Shown: positions 29,823-44,800 of the stretch, one piece after another
Layout: each line of letters opens with the position of its first letter
Numbering within the stretch: the stretch's first letter is position 1
Assembly: GCF_029227915.1 (NCBI RefSeq)
Contig: NC_079878.1
Coordinates: 21,353,501-21,417,500 of the forward strand
From: Hydractinia symbiolongicarpus
Lineage: Eukaryota > Cnidaria > Hydrozoa > Anthoathecata > Hydractiniidae
Direction of reading: 5' to 3'
Length of the DNA stretch: 64,000 nt
Position numbers and translations under genes: made by a program
Notes under the pieces: generated by a model
Database searches by the model: none
Seen by the model: the letters and a program-made list of their open reading frames with translations, nothing else
What the model was told of the DNA's origin: nothing

Positions 29823-32800
29823 TTACATATTATAAGCCACATAAATAGGATCCAGTTGATCAGCGAGAAAGCTGTCTCGTAGATGCATTCTTTGTTTCTC
29901 ACCACGTGAGTTTAAAGGTATTGTTCCTGGATCAACCACCACGACCACGCCCACCACAACCTGGTGTTCCTCTAACACAATGGTTGTTATCAATGGGACG
30001 AGATCTAAAGCTTCTTTCTCATCACCTTCAAGTTCCGCTACAACCACCAGCAAGTTGGTCCATGTAAACACAGCACTAAAAACAAGTATTTCAAATAAAC
30101 TACTATTCTTGTAGGTATTTCAACTATCTACAACATCTTATGTCTTTATCATACACAATACGGAAAAATTCCAAATGAGATTTAAAAACGGCGTAGTTTT
30201 ATTATGTTAAAAAAACAAAACCACGTAAAAACCGTTTCGATTTTATAAAATCATAGTGAATCGTTATAAAATTTAACAGAACTCTTTTCTTGTCTTAGAG
30301 CAACTTGCTTACCATTCTCCAATGCTTCGATGTCCTCTGATTAAACTCATTTCAATATCTATTGGATGATATCTGAGACCACGTAAAAGCAACGCTTCAT
30401 CCAGCGCCCCGACAACAAATAAAGCGTCGTGTGGAGCTGAAAAAATTATACAGTTATAAATTAGTGCTTACAAAATTCAATTTTATATACCAAACAAAGT
30501 CGACTTAACTAACCTCCATCGGTTTGCGTGATTTCCGTTCTTTTCACAAAACCTAAATAACCCGTCCTTGCAAAGACTGTCTCTTTATCATTCGTTTCTA
30601 GGCGCGCTCGGAAATGTTCCTCAGTCAGCTGGTCATCTTCGGTCACGTTAAAATAGCCACTACCATTGTGTTGAGATGAAACCCAAATCTAAAAATAGCG
30701 TAAATATATAGTACAATACACCTTTCCCAAATTTCATAAATTATAATAATTATGACGTCATCTAAAATTTTATAATGGCTCTATGCTCTTCAAATAATGA
30801 TATTCAGATAGAATATGAAATTATCACGACAAAAGTTTTTAGAGTAATATAATATTCTGGTTGGATTTTATTTTGATTTGAAGAAAATAATTATCTTAAG
30901 AATGTGGCTATTCTTAGAAAGCTGGGCTATATGAAGGGTTTGACCGTAACTTTTAGCACGTAATTGAGGCACTTAACGAACAGAAATATTTACGAAATTA
31001 GGCTAAGTTAGGCATTAGAATCATTTTTAGTATGGACCTCTTTAATTGAGTTTGGCATAACTCGGTAAAGGTCTATTTAAAAAGAGTTTCCGGGTTTTAT
31101 CAAAGCATCCACTTTTCTTAGGATTAAAAGGTTAACGCATCATTTTTTTTCCAATAAATACCCCAGGATGTTTTCACGCTTTGTTTTTATTTGATAGCTT
31201 ACCTCACCAAGTTGTGAATCAACACATAATCCTTTCGTTTCCGGGTTAGCTATTACAACTTTAACGCCCGGTAATATCTAGATAAAATAGTACAATAATT
31301 TTATAACTGCCACAATAATTTTTTTTAGTAAAATACTCCACGTGGAGGAATAAGAAGTACACCTTTTAGAAGGGAAGAAACGGCGTGCATACTTACTCGG
31401 CCAGATTCCATTAAACAAAGACTATGAGGAGCACCTCGTTCGAGCTCTTGTATTCGATCATGTCGTAATGATCTTGTATCAATATACACTGTAGATGCTT
31501 CAGGATGTGAGGCTTCCTACAAAATGATTGAGAAATTAATGAGAAACCAAACGTGAATAGTCTCTGATTTACAGGTAAACATGGTATATATATAATGTCC
31601 ACAGAACTGGCTCTACCTGCATACAAATAGCAATGTTAACTCGCGAACCAAAGGACGTGCTCACAACTTTTGTGGACAAACCAAGTGCTGCAAAAAGGGC
31701 GCTGAAATTCTGAATCAAACCAATTCGTGGTCTTTCTTCAGCCACCACGATGCAAGTTCTTAACGACGACAAAGACACGTGTTTCATCTAGAAAAAAAAC
31801 GTTGGTTAATAACATACAAGCACATTTCTCAACTTTTATTAGGCAAACTCTCGTGATGTAAATCTAGTATTAACCCCGAAATACATTTTCTTATGGAAAT
31901 TAACACATAAGCAGGACATAAAAAATCTGTTCCTCTAGGAAAACCAAATTTGCGGTTAAAATTTAAGTACGTGGAAAGCAATATTTATAATAGTTCACTA
32001 ATGTTTTTCAATTTCTCGTAGAAGTCTCTGTCATTTCGACCTCCAGGAGATTGTTCAATAAGAATTATAAATAAACACAATGTGTAGGTACCTTTAAAGT
32101 GTTTATATGTTGCGATAAATGTTTTGTACATAATTCCATGACTGGATACGAACACACAGTATCACGAACTACAATAAAATATATTAATAGTGTGAAAACA
32201 AGTATTTGATGTTATCACTTATTCCTAATAATTTGGACGCGTATTAACTTTCTCGAACCGAAAAAAAATTTTGCGAGTATATATCTACGCGCAATAGCGA
32301 TATGAAAGTGGTTGGCACGCATTAATTTTCCGCGCAAGTACGAACGTCACTACATATAACGAGAAAAAATTGAAATTTCGCGAAATATACACGCGTTTCT
32401 TCTGTGTAACCGTAGAATTATCTTGTTCATAGCCAAATTCAAATAATTAAAAAATGGAAAAATATTTCTGCGCGTATTAAATTTTTCCAAGCGTAATTTA
32501 TGTACTAAATTTCGCGCACTAACGATTTATCTTGTACGCATACACGAAATCATGTAAGCGCAAAATAAAGCAAAAGGCATCAATAGTTTTGACGGGTGTT
32601 TCAACAATATACCTTTATACTGGCTGATAGCTTGCAACCAAAGACTTGGTGATGTTTCCAGCTCAACAGGTGGAATCAAGATAGTATGATGACCAGAATA
32701 AACACTGTAAAATTAAAACAAGAGCAGTTTAAAAGTGCAGTACTTTGGAAAAACTATTATACTATTGCAAAAAATTTTCAACAATACCAATATATTACTG

Positions 32801-35800
32801 TACCTGCTGAGACACCACAAAACAAAGCCCAACCCACAATAAGGATCCATACAGATAGCAACCTCTCTTGAAGGATACAGCTCACATGCCAACTTTTGAG
32901 CTCGACAGAGTGACGTCATAGCTGCATGTGACATCTAAAGGAATATTCATTTACTATATACTTGGTAGGCTAATAAAATTAACAGTACACAAACCAATGG
33001 AGTGCTTGTAAATTTTAGCCACACTTACAAGGAGGCTGAAAAAATAATTTTATCATAGCTTTATATGTTCTGCTGTTATAAACAAAATATACATACCTTG
33101 ACACCAGCTAACATACCAGTAGTAGACACACTGAAATCTAAATACGCGATCATTTCTGGTGTGGGCGCACGATAATTCAAATTGACTTTCTTTCTTGGTA
33201 AGTCATCCGTGTTGACCAACGTTGGCCATGATTTATGATCGACCACTGCAGCAGCTTCCTTGCTTTTAATCAGCTTGATCACACCAGCTGTTGTCATCAT
33301 ACCAACAGACTTACTCACGTGTATAATCATTTTAACCGTCGGGAGAGTAGTGCCTATGTTATTTGGGTTTGGTGGACGCACTGGGACTGGAATAAGTCCA
33401 ACATATAAACAACCATAAACTGCAGCAATCAAGTCTAACCCAGGCGGGTAAAGCAAAGCAACATGGTCCCCTGATTTTAACTTTCCTTGCTCTGTTGCCA
33501 TAATGGCGAATTTTTCAGCCTTCTTATGCAGCTGTAAACAGTTCATAGTGCCAGATACGTGATTCTTGTTGTTTAGTAACGTAAATAAGTTTTGTTCAGA
33601 GCTTGTTTGCGCCCTCCATTTTAATATTTCAGATAAAAACTGGTACTTTTTGGAAACGTCTGTTTTATCATCCAAATCAGCGACACCTCGTCCCCAAGCC
33701 TCGGCCATCCTGTTCCCTTTTAAAAGCCCTCCAACAATAGCAGCGGCAGGTCCTGGTTCTAAAAACAAATAAAGAGATGTATGGTAGTTAAAAAATAGCT
33801 TTCCATTCATTTATGGCCATCGGCGCTCAATATACTCAATTTCCATTACGCTAAAGATGGTAGCGTTTTCGACATTTTCATTGGTTGTGAAAAAAGGGGT
33901 CCGTCGTCAAAAGCTTGGAAGATGGTTCGTCTCAACTCCCAAAGCTTTAAAAACACAGGCATAATTAGAAAAGAAATACAAGTCACATGCATAGGTATTT
34001 CACATGAACAGCAGCAAAAAAGGCGTTGGATATTCAACCAAAGAATACAAAAGGGAGTAAGAATAAACAATCCGTCACAACTATATACCTTGGTGTTTTG
34101 TCCTTGGTTTTGGTAGGTTTGTAACAGTCGTATGAGGACACATCAATACATTCACTGGATGTAAAGATCCTTCCAAAAATTTTAGTTTGGACTCTTCAGT
34201 ACAAACTTTTCCATTGCTACACTTTGGTAAACCATTTGGTGGAACGAGACATAAGCAATAAACTCCTACAGCGTGTACAGTATCAATAGCAGGGAGAACA
34301 TGTGACATCCACTGAAAGCTCTCCTCCTCACTGCAATTACTTTTCTGTTCAGCAACGATCACCATACGTTCCTCCCTTAGCACTGTGATGGAGAAAATGG
34401 CAATCCTCCCCCTGTGAACATATTTAATAGGATCCACAGCAAGAACGGTGGCTTTAATATCTTCTGCGTTGTGTTTTCGACCTTGCACTACCATTAAACC
34501 GTCGGTTGTTCCGGTTACAAACACAAGACCACCAGGTCCAAGAAATCCAAGCAAACCGCTTCTTACATAAACTTCTGGTAAAACTCTACCCTCATCAATA
34601 GGTTGCATCTACAAAAAATTTAAAATATTGAAAGTAACACGACAATCATCATGAAGCATGGGAAAAAAGAAAAGAAAAGATTTTCACCTTAAATGTATGA
34701 TTTGTTTTGCCTGTTAAACCAAAATATGAAATTCCAGTTGAATTTGCATTGACACAGAGTTCGCCAACTTCATCTACTTTGCATAGATCGGGTTGACCTT
34801 CTAACTTTACCACGACGACTTTTGCTATATAAAATTATCATGTATAAAGCCTAGAAATTTTGAAACTGCAACAGACATTTATTGAAATATGAAACCCGGA
34901 CATACCTCCAGGAACCACCATTCCACAATCTTGCAATGTAAGAGCTGTCAATGAGCCTTCCTTATCAACACGAACAACACCATGACTCAACCCAGTCAGT
35001 GAAAGTACACCTCGTCCAGTTGCTGTTGAACCAGGGTTACCTGGTCTGAAAAAGAGCGGAGAAATATTACATAACATATTTACAATTTGGTAAATACAAG
35101 GTATATTAATTTTGCCCCTAAAAGTATTCTGGATTTAATTTAAAGCAATATTTTACCTTCTGATGGCAATGGTAAGACCTGATGAAGAGTGAGCACATGG
35201 GCATACCACTTCTTTTCGTAAACCTTTTCCTTCAAACTCATTGACAAATGAATCACAGGCTGAAAGTGACCCTAAAAACACAACAAAATAAACGCAATCA
35301 GAATCTTGCCAATTGTGTAATACAAGTTAATGAGAAAATGTTGATGAAACATACAAGGATTAGCTCTGTCTGCTAGTAACAACATTCGCAAAGTAAGTAA
35401 ATTGACGTCTTTTGGTTCGCGACCAGAATGTAGACTCCAATGCAAGTCTTTTGAAGCAACGATACAACATGTAGCTAAAGCACAAAAAATATCACCAATA
35501 ATACTTATTACTATTCAGTATCATTCATGATTTTCCTAGTATAACTATTATTGGTGCGGCTAACGAAGAAAATTCTATTGAATTAACAGGACATGCAATG
35601 GAAGCAGGCATGCTACCTCTTATATTAAAAAAGGACACTAAGTACTACTTTCTGCACCTGTAGTAACTCTTTACCATGATACTACTGAACAATTTAATTT
35701 TAGAATCTCAATTTTTATTGAGCAATGTTCTTACCTTTCATTCTTGTGATAAGGGATAGCCAAACTGTGGAGCTAGTAGCTTGAACAAGAGGAGGGACGA

Positions 35801-38800
35801 ACACAACATGAACTCCACTGAGTACACTCTAAAGAAGAATAAAGAATAATTTTTTTAAAAACACTGCAAAAATCAAAAATTAGATGGTGATATATTAAGC
35901 ATTAAAGCACGTAAAAAATTTAACACACACAGAGATATACTTACTGCAAAGATAGAATGCCAAAGACCAATCTCTTTTTTGAAATCAACTAAACTGATCA
36001 TAACTTCACCTAAAAAATACACACCACAAAAAATGAAAAATTTGTGTTAAAATTTCTAATAAAGAAGAGATACTTTCTCTCAAGACTCAAAAAAAAACGC
36101 AGTTAGTTCCAAACCTTCTGTGTATCCACATGACTGTGTTAATGCAACAGTGTGCATAAACATGGAATCTCTGGTCACCACTACACCCAGAGCACTGCCG
36201 TCTTTAGCAACAGTATGCTAAAATACATCAAAATTAATAAAAATAAATATAAAAGGTTAACAGCTGAAAGAATAAATAATATAATGGACATGATGTCGAC
36301 GTTAGTAAAAACAATTATAAATGCTTTTTTTATGTCCACATTGTCCACAATACTGACAAATAAATAAAGAAAAATGTTGTAAAAAACAGCAGCATTTACT
36401 TCTATATATGCTGCCATTCTTTTGTCCTTTGTCAAATGCGGGGGATGCCAGTCTCTTGGGGGACGATTTAAATTCTCAGTGTGAAACCAATGTACTTTGG
36501 GCCATCCTTTGAAATTTGCAACATTGGATCCATTTTCATCTTTTGGTAAGTTTTTTAAACATGATTCTGATGTTAAAACCCAACTCACTCCACAGCTGTT
36601 TAATAAGAAGCCTATTTGCTGCAATCCTGCATCCTGTAGCGTAAAAAAAATTAACATTTCATATCATCAAACAATTTCCAATTGCTCCATAGATATGAAT
36701 TTTATTTGAGTTAGGAAATTAGAATTTTCTTGTTTGCATAATTTTGATGATCCAAGGCATTGACTTCATTATTGCAGTCCTTGTTTTCATTAATGTTCTT
36801 AAAACTTAACTGGTTTGAACAGGCTAGCGTTGCTTTATTAAACCCTTATATTACCAAAATGAAACAACGAATACATTTTAAATATGCCATACATTGCAAA
36901 GGATTTATAACGTACTTACATCTTTTTGTATTGGCGGGTAAATAGGCACAGGCACAACACCAGCAAATAAACAACCATAGAATGCACATGCAAATCCAAC
37001 TATGTCATCTGCACTGTACATCAAGCCAACCTAAAAAGATACAAGATAATCATACAATATAGAAACATTATTCCTATCAAAAAACCCGGATCTAGTAAAG
37101 TTTTAAGATATGACTATTTTGTTTGAATGTAACATACCCTGTCTTCTAACATTATGGAAGTTCCATCTTTTGGACTCCCAACTTTATGTAACAAAGCATA
37201 AGCAATACGGTAACTACGACTAAGCAGCTTTCCTGTATAAAAATTTAACAACATGAAAAGCAAGTTGAATTAATATAAAAATACTAGTCTGTGGCCTGAT
37301 GATAAATCCACAGGTTCGCCTGTCCTTTATGTGCTGCATTTTGTGTGTCTCGCTACTGTATGTACCATTTTGCGCAGAGACAGACAGATTAAGGCTATCA
37401 TTATATAAAAATATAAAATATTCACGAGATATCCAGCTCTTGGAAAAAGTGCATTAGTAAAGGTGGTTGTCACAGAATAACATTCATGGTCCTTTAACTT
37501 TAGTTATTATTGAACACCTAACATGTTTTGTTTTTATTTTACATCTTAAAATAAAGTGTTTTAATTTCGATGATCATAAAGATCTTTTAAGAATTAGTTT
37601 TTAATTAAGTCAGTACGAAAATGAAGATATTTTATATGCAAGTTCTCCACAGTTAAATGACAATAAAAAAGGGTGTGCCTTGTTTCATGATGTCTGAAGT
37701 CAACTTAGGAATTGAAACTTACGTATAGAAACCTTAACTTATTTCTTTACTTTCGAAGGGTCAAAATGATTGCCAATAGCCTTATTAGCTATTTGGTAGG
37801 TATCTTAGGTTAAACGTAAAGAGTTTATTAAAAAAAAAAACAGATTTGGGGCCTTAATCCTTTAAAAGAAGAAAAAGAAAGCAACAACAACAAACCAACC
37901 ATATAGTAAAGTGTAAACAATTTTTCCATGGTGATCAACAACTGAAATAGCTGGTGCTTTGTTAGAAGATGTGCCGTAACGTCTGACAGCATCCAAGAAG
38001 GAGTTTGGTAAACGATCAGATATCTTTAAACAAAAAACATATCAAGTAAGGAAATTGCGTTAGCTTCTGCAGATTTTTAAAACTACTTTTAGTAAAGTTA
38101 CTTTTACAACAAACGACAAGATATTTCCATACCAGCAGTTGCTCACCAACAGCTGGTTTACTTGACGCACCCTCTGGCATTGGTGCACCTGGATCGGGCA
38201 ACGTAACTATGCAAGAAAAGTAACAATACCAATATAAATTCCATATAACTGTGTAAATATTTCGACCTAGGATTTTAAGATTATAATTCTAAATAATAAA
38301 TTGTTATACCTTCCACACCATCATCAATATCTTGAAAAAATTGCTCCATTGGTTTCTTTTTGGGGCGCTAAAAAAGGAAAACATACAACCTTGATGGTGA
38401 TACTTAGAAAGCCTAACTTATTTATTTGAAAAAAAAGGAACACACTGGTAAATCATTAGTGTGATGTAAAAGGTGACCATTTATAATTTTGGAGTAACAG
38501 GCTTATGACTGGTAAGCAAAATAGTTATTAATAAATGTACTGCAAATAAGAGGGTATTAGGAAACAGTTTTTCTATGCCTTTTACTTTCTAGATATTTGA
38601 GGGACATAACAATAAAGAACCGTATGTGTAAAAAATTTTCCTTATTATTTCCAAACATTAAATCTCACTAGCTTTATTAACATTTCCTGCATTAAACACA
38701 CATAGTTGAAACCCTCCTCAACCTCTTACAAAGGCGGGGTTGAAAAATTCCCAGTAAGAAGGGTGACGTTGAGCAAAATAGGAGGTTGTTATAAAAAGGG

Positions 38801-41800
38801 TGTGCTATATTTGAGAGTAAGTTATTGCTTTTTAGATTTTTACCTGCTTCAAGTAAAGACAGATTATTTAATTCAGCGTTGAAACAACAAAAGGTCATTT
38901 CTTGTATTGTTTATCCTGTGTATCCATTATCTATCTAAATTTATGTTTCTGCCTATTAAAAATAATTTGAAGTTAGGGTTATAATGATAGCTTGACTTTA
39001 AAATAATAGGGGGGGTTACTTCTAAAATAAGAAGAATGGAGTTCCTAATAACAGGTTTTTTTTAAAAAAATAGTGAGTTCTGACCCCTCTGCCAACTATG
39101 ACACATGTGAGGAACCAATGGGCTCCTAAAGGCTCCATGAGATCAACAGGCGTTTTTGTAATCAAACATTGAAGCAAACAGCTAACCTTTAATGTGTTTA
39201 GAAGCTGTTGAATTTTAGTTGAAACCCGGCTTGGTCCTAAAAACAAAATCCATAAAAAGGTTTTACACTAGTTAGTGAAAAACTGAAGGAACTGCTAATT
39301 AAACTTTTTTGACAAGCAACTTAACATGTTTGGGGCATTAAACCATGCTTACCCTGATCTTCAGGTACTTTCAGTCGGACCCCTGATTGTTTTGCACTTT
39401 GTTTTTGTTTTTGATAGTTTATTTCGTTTTGAATCATTATATCACTCATTAGGTCGGGAGGAGCAAAATCTTGAATACGTGTTTCTCCATCAACAACAGT
39501 AATTTGGGGATCTCTCATCGGCATGTCATGTGTGATACGAATAACAGATGAGCTCGATGTTAGAGGAGGATCAACAGTTATTGGTGACGTCACTACATTA
39601 TTTAAACTTTCTATTGAACTCGGAGGTGTGTCTAAAAAAAAAAAAAAAACGAAAATATAAAGGAAAAACTATTGTAAATACCATCCAAAAAAACATTTTA
39701 TAAATGCACAAACTTTCCATCATCATTATCTTGTTTTTTAAAACACAAGCAATTTTGTGTTTTTAAACACACTAACTGTTTTGGGTAGTTCATAACCCTC
39801 TATACTTCAAAAAAACATCTACCTTTTTATAATTCAATTACATGCCTTAAAATTTAATTTGCATCTTAACTTAGCTAACATACTTTGTCACAAGTTCAAC
39901 TTGATATATTTATTTTTTATTTTTTGAAAATTACAATAATTCCATCAAAATCTTTCATACCTACAATACCTACAACATTTTGTTATAAATTTTCTTAACT
40001 ACAATTGTATAAAATATTTGTGTAATTTATTGTAACAAATTCCCTGCACATATTTATATATAGTGATGTTATATTAAACTCTCTTTCACACAAAGTAAAC
40101 TATGTCAGTCTGCTACAAGAATCTTATCAGACATATGCAACATAACCAAAAAAAATATTAACTTATTGTAATAGTTTTTCCCTTCTATTCCACTACTTAT
40201 ATTACAAAATTAAAAACTATATTCGAAAGATTAAACCACAATTTTGTTCCAAACTGCTTTGTCAACGACTGGATATATTTTCCAAAATTCTCTTTTGTTT
40301 TTAACTCATTTAACTTATTACAGGTAATTACATAATGATAAATAATTCAAAACAGATGTCACATTAAATTAAATTTAACATCAAGAGTACAATTAAACAA
40401 ACCATCAATTATATTGTTAATGATGTTATTTTAATGTGAAAACTTTGACTTTATTCTATCTTCAATCGCAAGGAAAAGCAATAATACTGAAATGTAAAAA
40501 AGCCCTAGTGATCTGATGTTTTATTAATATGGACAAGTACTTGTAATTTACTGATTAATTATTATCACACATTACCTTTAAAATTGGTTGGAGGATGAGC
40601 ATTGTAACTTGAGTTTCTTTTAACATTGGGATCAGTCTGTCTCCTTGTAACGAATGATTGTCGCTTTGTAGGAGCTGGAAGAGGAATGCTGTCTCCATCT
40701 TTCTCCTTTCGTTTTTGTAATGCAAGGTTAATAGCTTCCTGTCGAACACCTATTTTAAAAAAGCCCATGAAAATACAATCACAAGTCTTGGTTAATATAG
40801 GTATATAAACAAAATTATATGCTTGGATTGAGTACACTATCATATCTCTACCTTGTGGAATTTGTGGTGTGCTAGAGTGTCTTGAGGGCTTTGGAGAATC
40901 CCTAGAGCTCCTCCTCGAATTGTGTGGAGAAGAACTAGGATAAGGTGCTGATGACTTGCGTGTGTATTTTGGTGAATTGGTGCTAGACGATTTTCTGATA
41001 TCAGAACTTTTGGGTGGAGGTTTGCTGGGCTGAGGTTTGGAGGGTGGATTGGCAGGTGGGATAGGTTCATTTGGTTTTGTGGATGCTGTTGAGGGGATAT
41101 CTAAAGGAAATTATGTGGTAAAGGAAAAGCATAATACAGTTGTTGCACCATTGCTTGCAAGACACAAAACTGCGATAAAACAGCGGAAAAGGAAAAAACT
41201 TGTAATCAAATATAACAAATATTTGAAACAAAATCAAACCACAAATCTGACACTAATTCTTTACAATTAGTACTATAAATATCTAAACAAATTCATTCTA
41301 AACTGTTTTATCTCTCCACCAAATCTTTTTAAAATAAAAATAAAACTTCTGACCAGGGCTTCTAAAATAATATTTTATTCCGTCTGTGGGTCACAGTAAA
41401 AAATTCACAACTTGTACCTCACAAATAACTTTTTTGGCTAATTTGATAGATCAAATTCAGGCTAGAAAAGGTATTGAATCAATGCTATGTTAACGACTTT
41501 TTGAAGTAGCAAGTAGTATTCCCAATTTCACATTTGTGGTCCCTTTTCTAAATAAAAATGGAGAAAACATACTTTTTGACAGAAAATGAAAGCAGAGTGA
41601 AGTACAATTGCTCACCAGGATTAGGTGGTCTCTAAAGCATGCTCAATTGTTGGGATTCTATAGACTCAAAAGATAATTCAGCAATGCATCTTTTTTATCC
41701 GATTATAAATTAAAATAAAGAGAGAATATTTTTCAGTTTTTTACCAGCACAACTAGTGCAGCATACAATGATAAAATATTTTTTTCTGAATCATACTAAT

Positions 41801-44800
41801 GTAACTTTTGTTGATGTGAATATCATAATTTTAGAACAGCAGGAATAAGAAATATATTCACTATATAAAAACATATTTACCACATAGGTTTTGAACATAT
41901 CAATTTAATGAATTTTATTTCTTGTGGAGCAAAAGCAACTGTAAATAGCTTATTGGCGTTCCACGTCTTAGGCTTACTAAAAAACTACATTGATTTGTGT
42001 CCCTAACATTATTGAATAGATTTATTTGTAAAAGAATATACTTTACAACGTTTCCATGTGAATTTATGTTCCCGAAAGCTGAACTGTGAAAAAAATCTTC
42101 CCAAAATTGCAAGGACAGAATCTTTTCTTCCTCATAGTCGAATGGGAAGTAACAAGTTTGCTTGTGTTCAAGACCGATTTGTATATTATATAAATAAAAA
42201 CCTCTAACCATGAACTGGAAACAAAATATTTTTTCAAGTACAGGCTCATATGATTTATTTTATTAACTTTCTATTATTTTTCAGTTTAAAAACATCAATT
42301 TTTTCCCTGCTTAAATAATTCACAACAATAAGTTTGCGTTCTCATCTGCAGACCTAATCCTAATAATAGAAATTCCATAAAAATCTCTTTTACACTACCC
42401 TTGCAATTTCTAAAGTTTTCCTGCAAAAATATGCTTAGCATACGGAAAGGGATTAGGGTGTACTGATGATAACATAATGCAAAGTGCAAAATTTTTATAT
42501 GACGCTGACCAATGTAGCACATCTAAAACACTTGACATGTGCTTTTTACTGCACACGTGTCAAATCTTCTTGAAAACAATTGCAAAAATTTTCAGAATGC
42601 AAATCAAAATTAATATCACTTGAAACATACAAAATGCAAGTTCTACCACCGCAAAGCTTAGTTCAAAACTACCTGTAGTGCCATATTAACACCTGTTAGA
42701 TGCAAATCTTAAAATAAGAATAATTTTCATGTTTTTATGGTGGCTAAACAGTGCTTATTCTGAAAAAAAAAACTGACAATTTATCTATGTTTTTTTACTT
42801 CTACATTTTATTCTGCACAACGTAAGTAGATGATGAATATGTGTAATTGTCAACAGATGTTATACATTAGATTTTTTAACATACAAGAAATAGTAATTAA
42901 TTCCACTTCGACGCCTAGTGTGAACTGACCTTAAACAACAGACAATTTTAACCTATATAAGCAAAGAATTTTCTGATATGTAATTTTAACTGGATCTTTA
43001 AAAAAAAGTTTAAAACCACTCGTGGTTACATTAAATAATTGTAGAAAATACTGGAAGTATTTAATTAAAATGCTGTTTCATTCCGTCTCGGGTTAAAAAA
43101 AATATTGTGTTTATAAAAAATTTTAACCCCATGTAATGACAAGTTGTTGGTCTTTATAAAAAATTATGAAAAACTAAATGTTCAAGCCTAGTTCCACCAA
43201 CCTGTTTACTGTTAAACAAATGCTATTTACTAAAATCATGGATGATTTTTTTTCATCTAATTAATTAGGCAGTCAGATTATGCGTTTACACTGAACTAAT
43301 TTTCGAACGAAAGCTCAGATTTGTGAACTGTAAGTATGTGACCTGTCAGTATAAGTTACCTTAAAGTTAAACCCGAGTTATTGAGTCGTCAGGAAAAAAA
43401 TAAGAGGCCTGGGACGAGTAAGCGAGTATCATTTTGGTAAAAAAAATTGTGTTAATCAATTAACCTTTATAATATCTATGCATTAATAAAGTTTGAATGC
43501 ACACCCCTTAACAGGTCTAAATTTACTGATGAAAGAAAATGTCCAAATTTGCTATTACGGAAATATGACATCATAATTCATGCAGCATAATTAAAGCTGA
43601 AATTCTTTAAATTTGAATATCTTGAGAAGGAAAAGAGCTTTTTAAAAAATTTAAAAAGACTTGTTAGCTAATTTGTTAAGCTCTATAATACAAGTCCAAC
43701 ATCATTTTGTACCTTGGGTTTCCTTTAATGTTATAACTAAATTTTAAATAACCATGACTAAATTTTTAAATAAACACTAAACCTTGTTCATACCCTAGTT
43801 TTTTATATATCTCTTTCCAAGATTTCTCTTTCTGTCTTTTTCCTTATATCCGTTGTTAGCTTTATCAGAGACAGGGGTAAAGTTTCACCAGCTCAGACAG
43901 AGCTTACTTTGCTACTATTCCTATTTTAGATTTAATTAAATCTCATTATTTTCGTTTTTTGTCAGTCGCTCTTTCACTTACTCATGCATACTCTCATGAA
44001 AGCCACTCTTACTTTGACCATTGGTGGTAAAAACAAAGGATTTCTTTCATGCTGAAAAAACTCATGTTAAACGCATGATTTTAATATCAAAACGTTTTGA
44101 CAATAAATGTATGCAATAAACATATGTTTATTTTTAGCACTCTCACATATAATTTTAACTTTAAAACCTTTAAAATAAACATATCCTTATTAATAAATGC
44201 ATTGGTGGGAAGCAGGCCTAATGAAACACATGATTATTTTATTACACACCTCTGATGGAATGAATGAGCAATAGAATACTTACTCTGTCCCATGCATAAA
44301 AGACAGGGAAATAAATTGATTATGAAACTTGTAAATCAAAGGAAATATATCATAGAATCTGTCCAAATAGGCTTTTGAGTCATTTTTACTGTATTCTTAC
44401 CAATATCTTGTATCTAAACATGTTTTGTCTCTTCAACTATGTTACACCAACTGACTATATTTTTCTCCTATCATTCCTATCGACATAACAATATCCTTAC
44501 TGTCTATGAATAACTTTCAAACAACAAAGAGAAGTAATTAACTATGGTCGTGAAATATTTTACAGTTTGTACAGCAGTTCAATAAAAAATTAATTTACCT
44601 TTGTTTATATACGCTTCAAGAAGTTTTGCACGTTTCTTCTCATAACCCTTTTTCGTAATATCACCTAAATAGATAGATTACTTATTGAATTGACTGCAGT
44701 TTTGAAAATTGAGCAAGAATTACTTTTATATTCTAAACTTTAAAGTTGCGAATATAGAACATAGTGTGTATGGTCTCATGGACACAATCTATACATGTTG

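Noticed and set aside
36181-36399. C-terminal half of the minus frame 36181-36657 as DIP2 coding
   Set aside because: DIP2 homology stops at AAYIE (36400) with a GTAAAT donor; the rest is intron and the antisense of the next exon.
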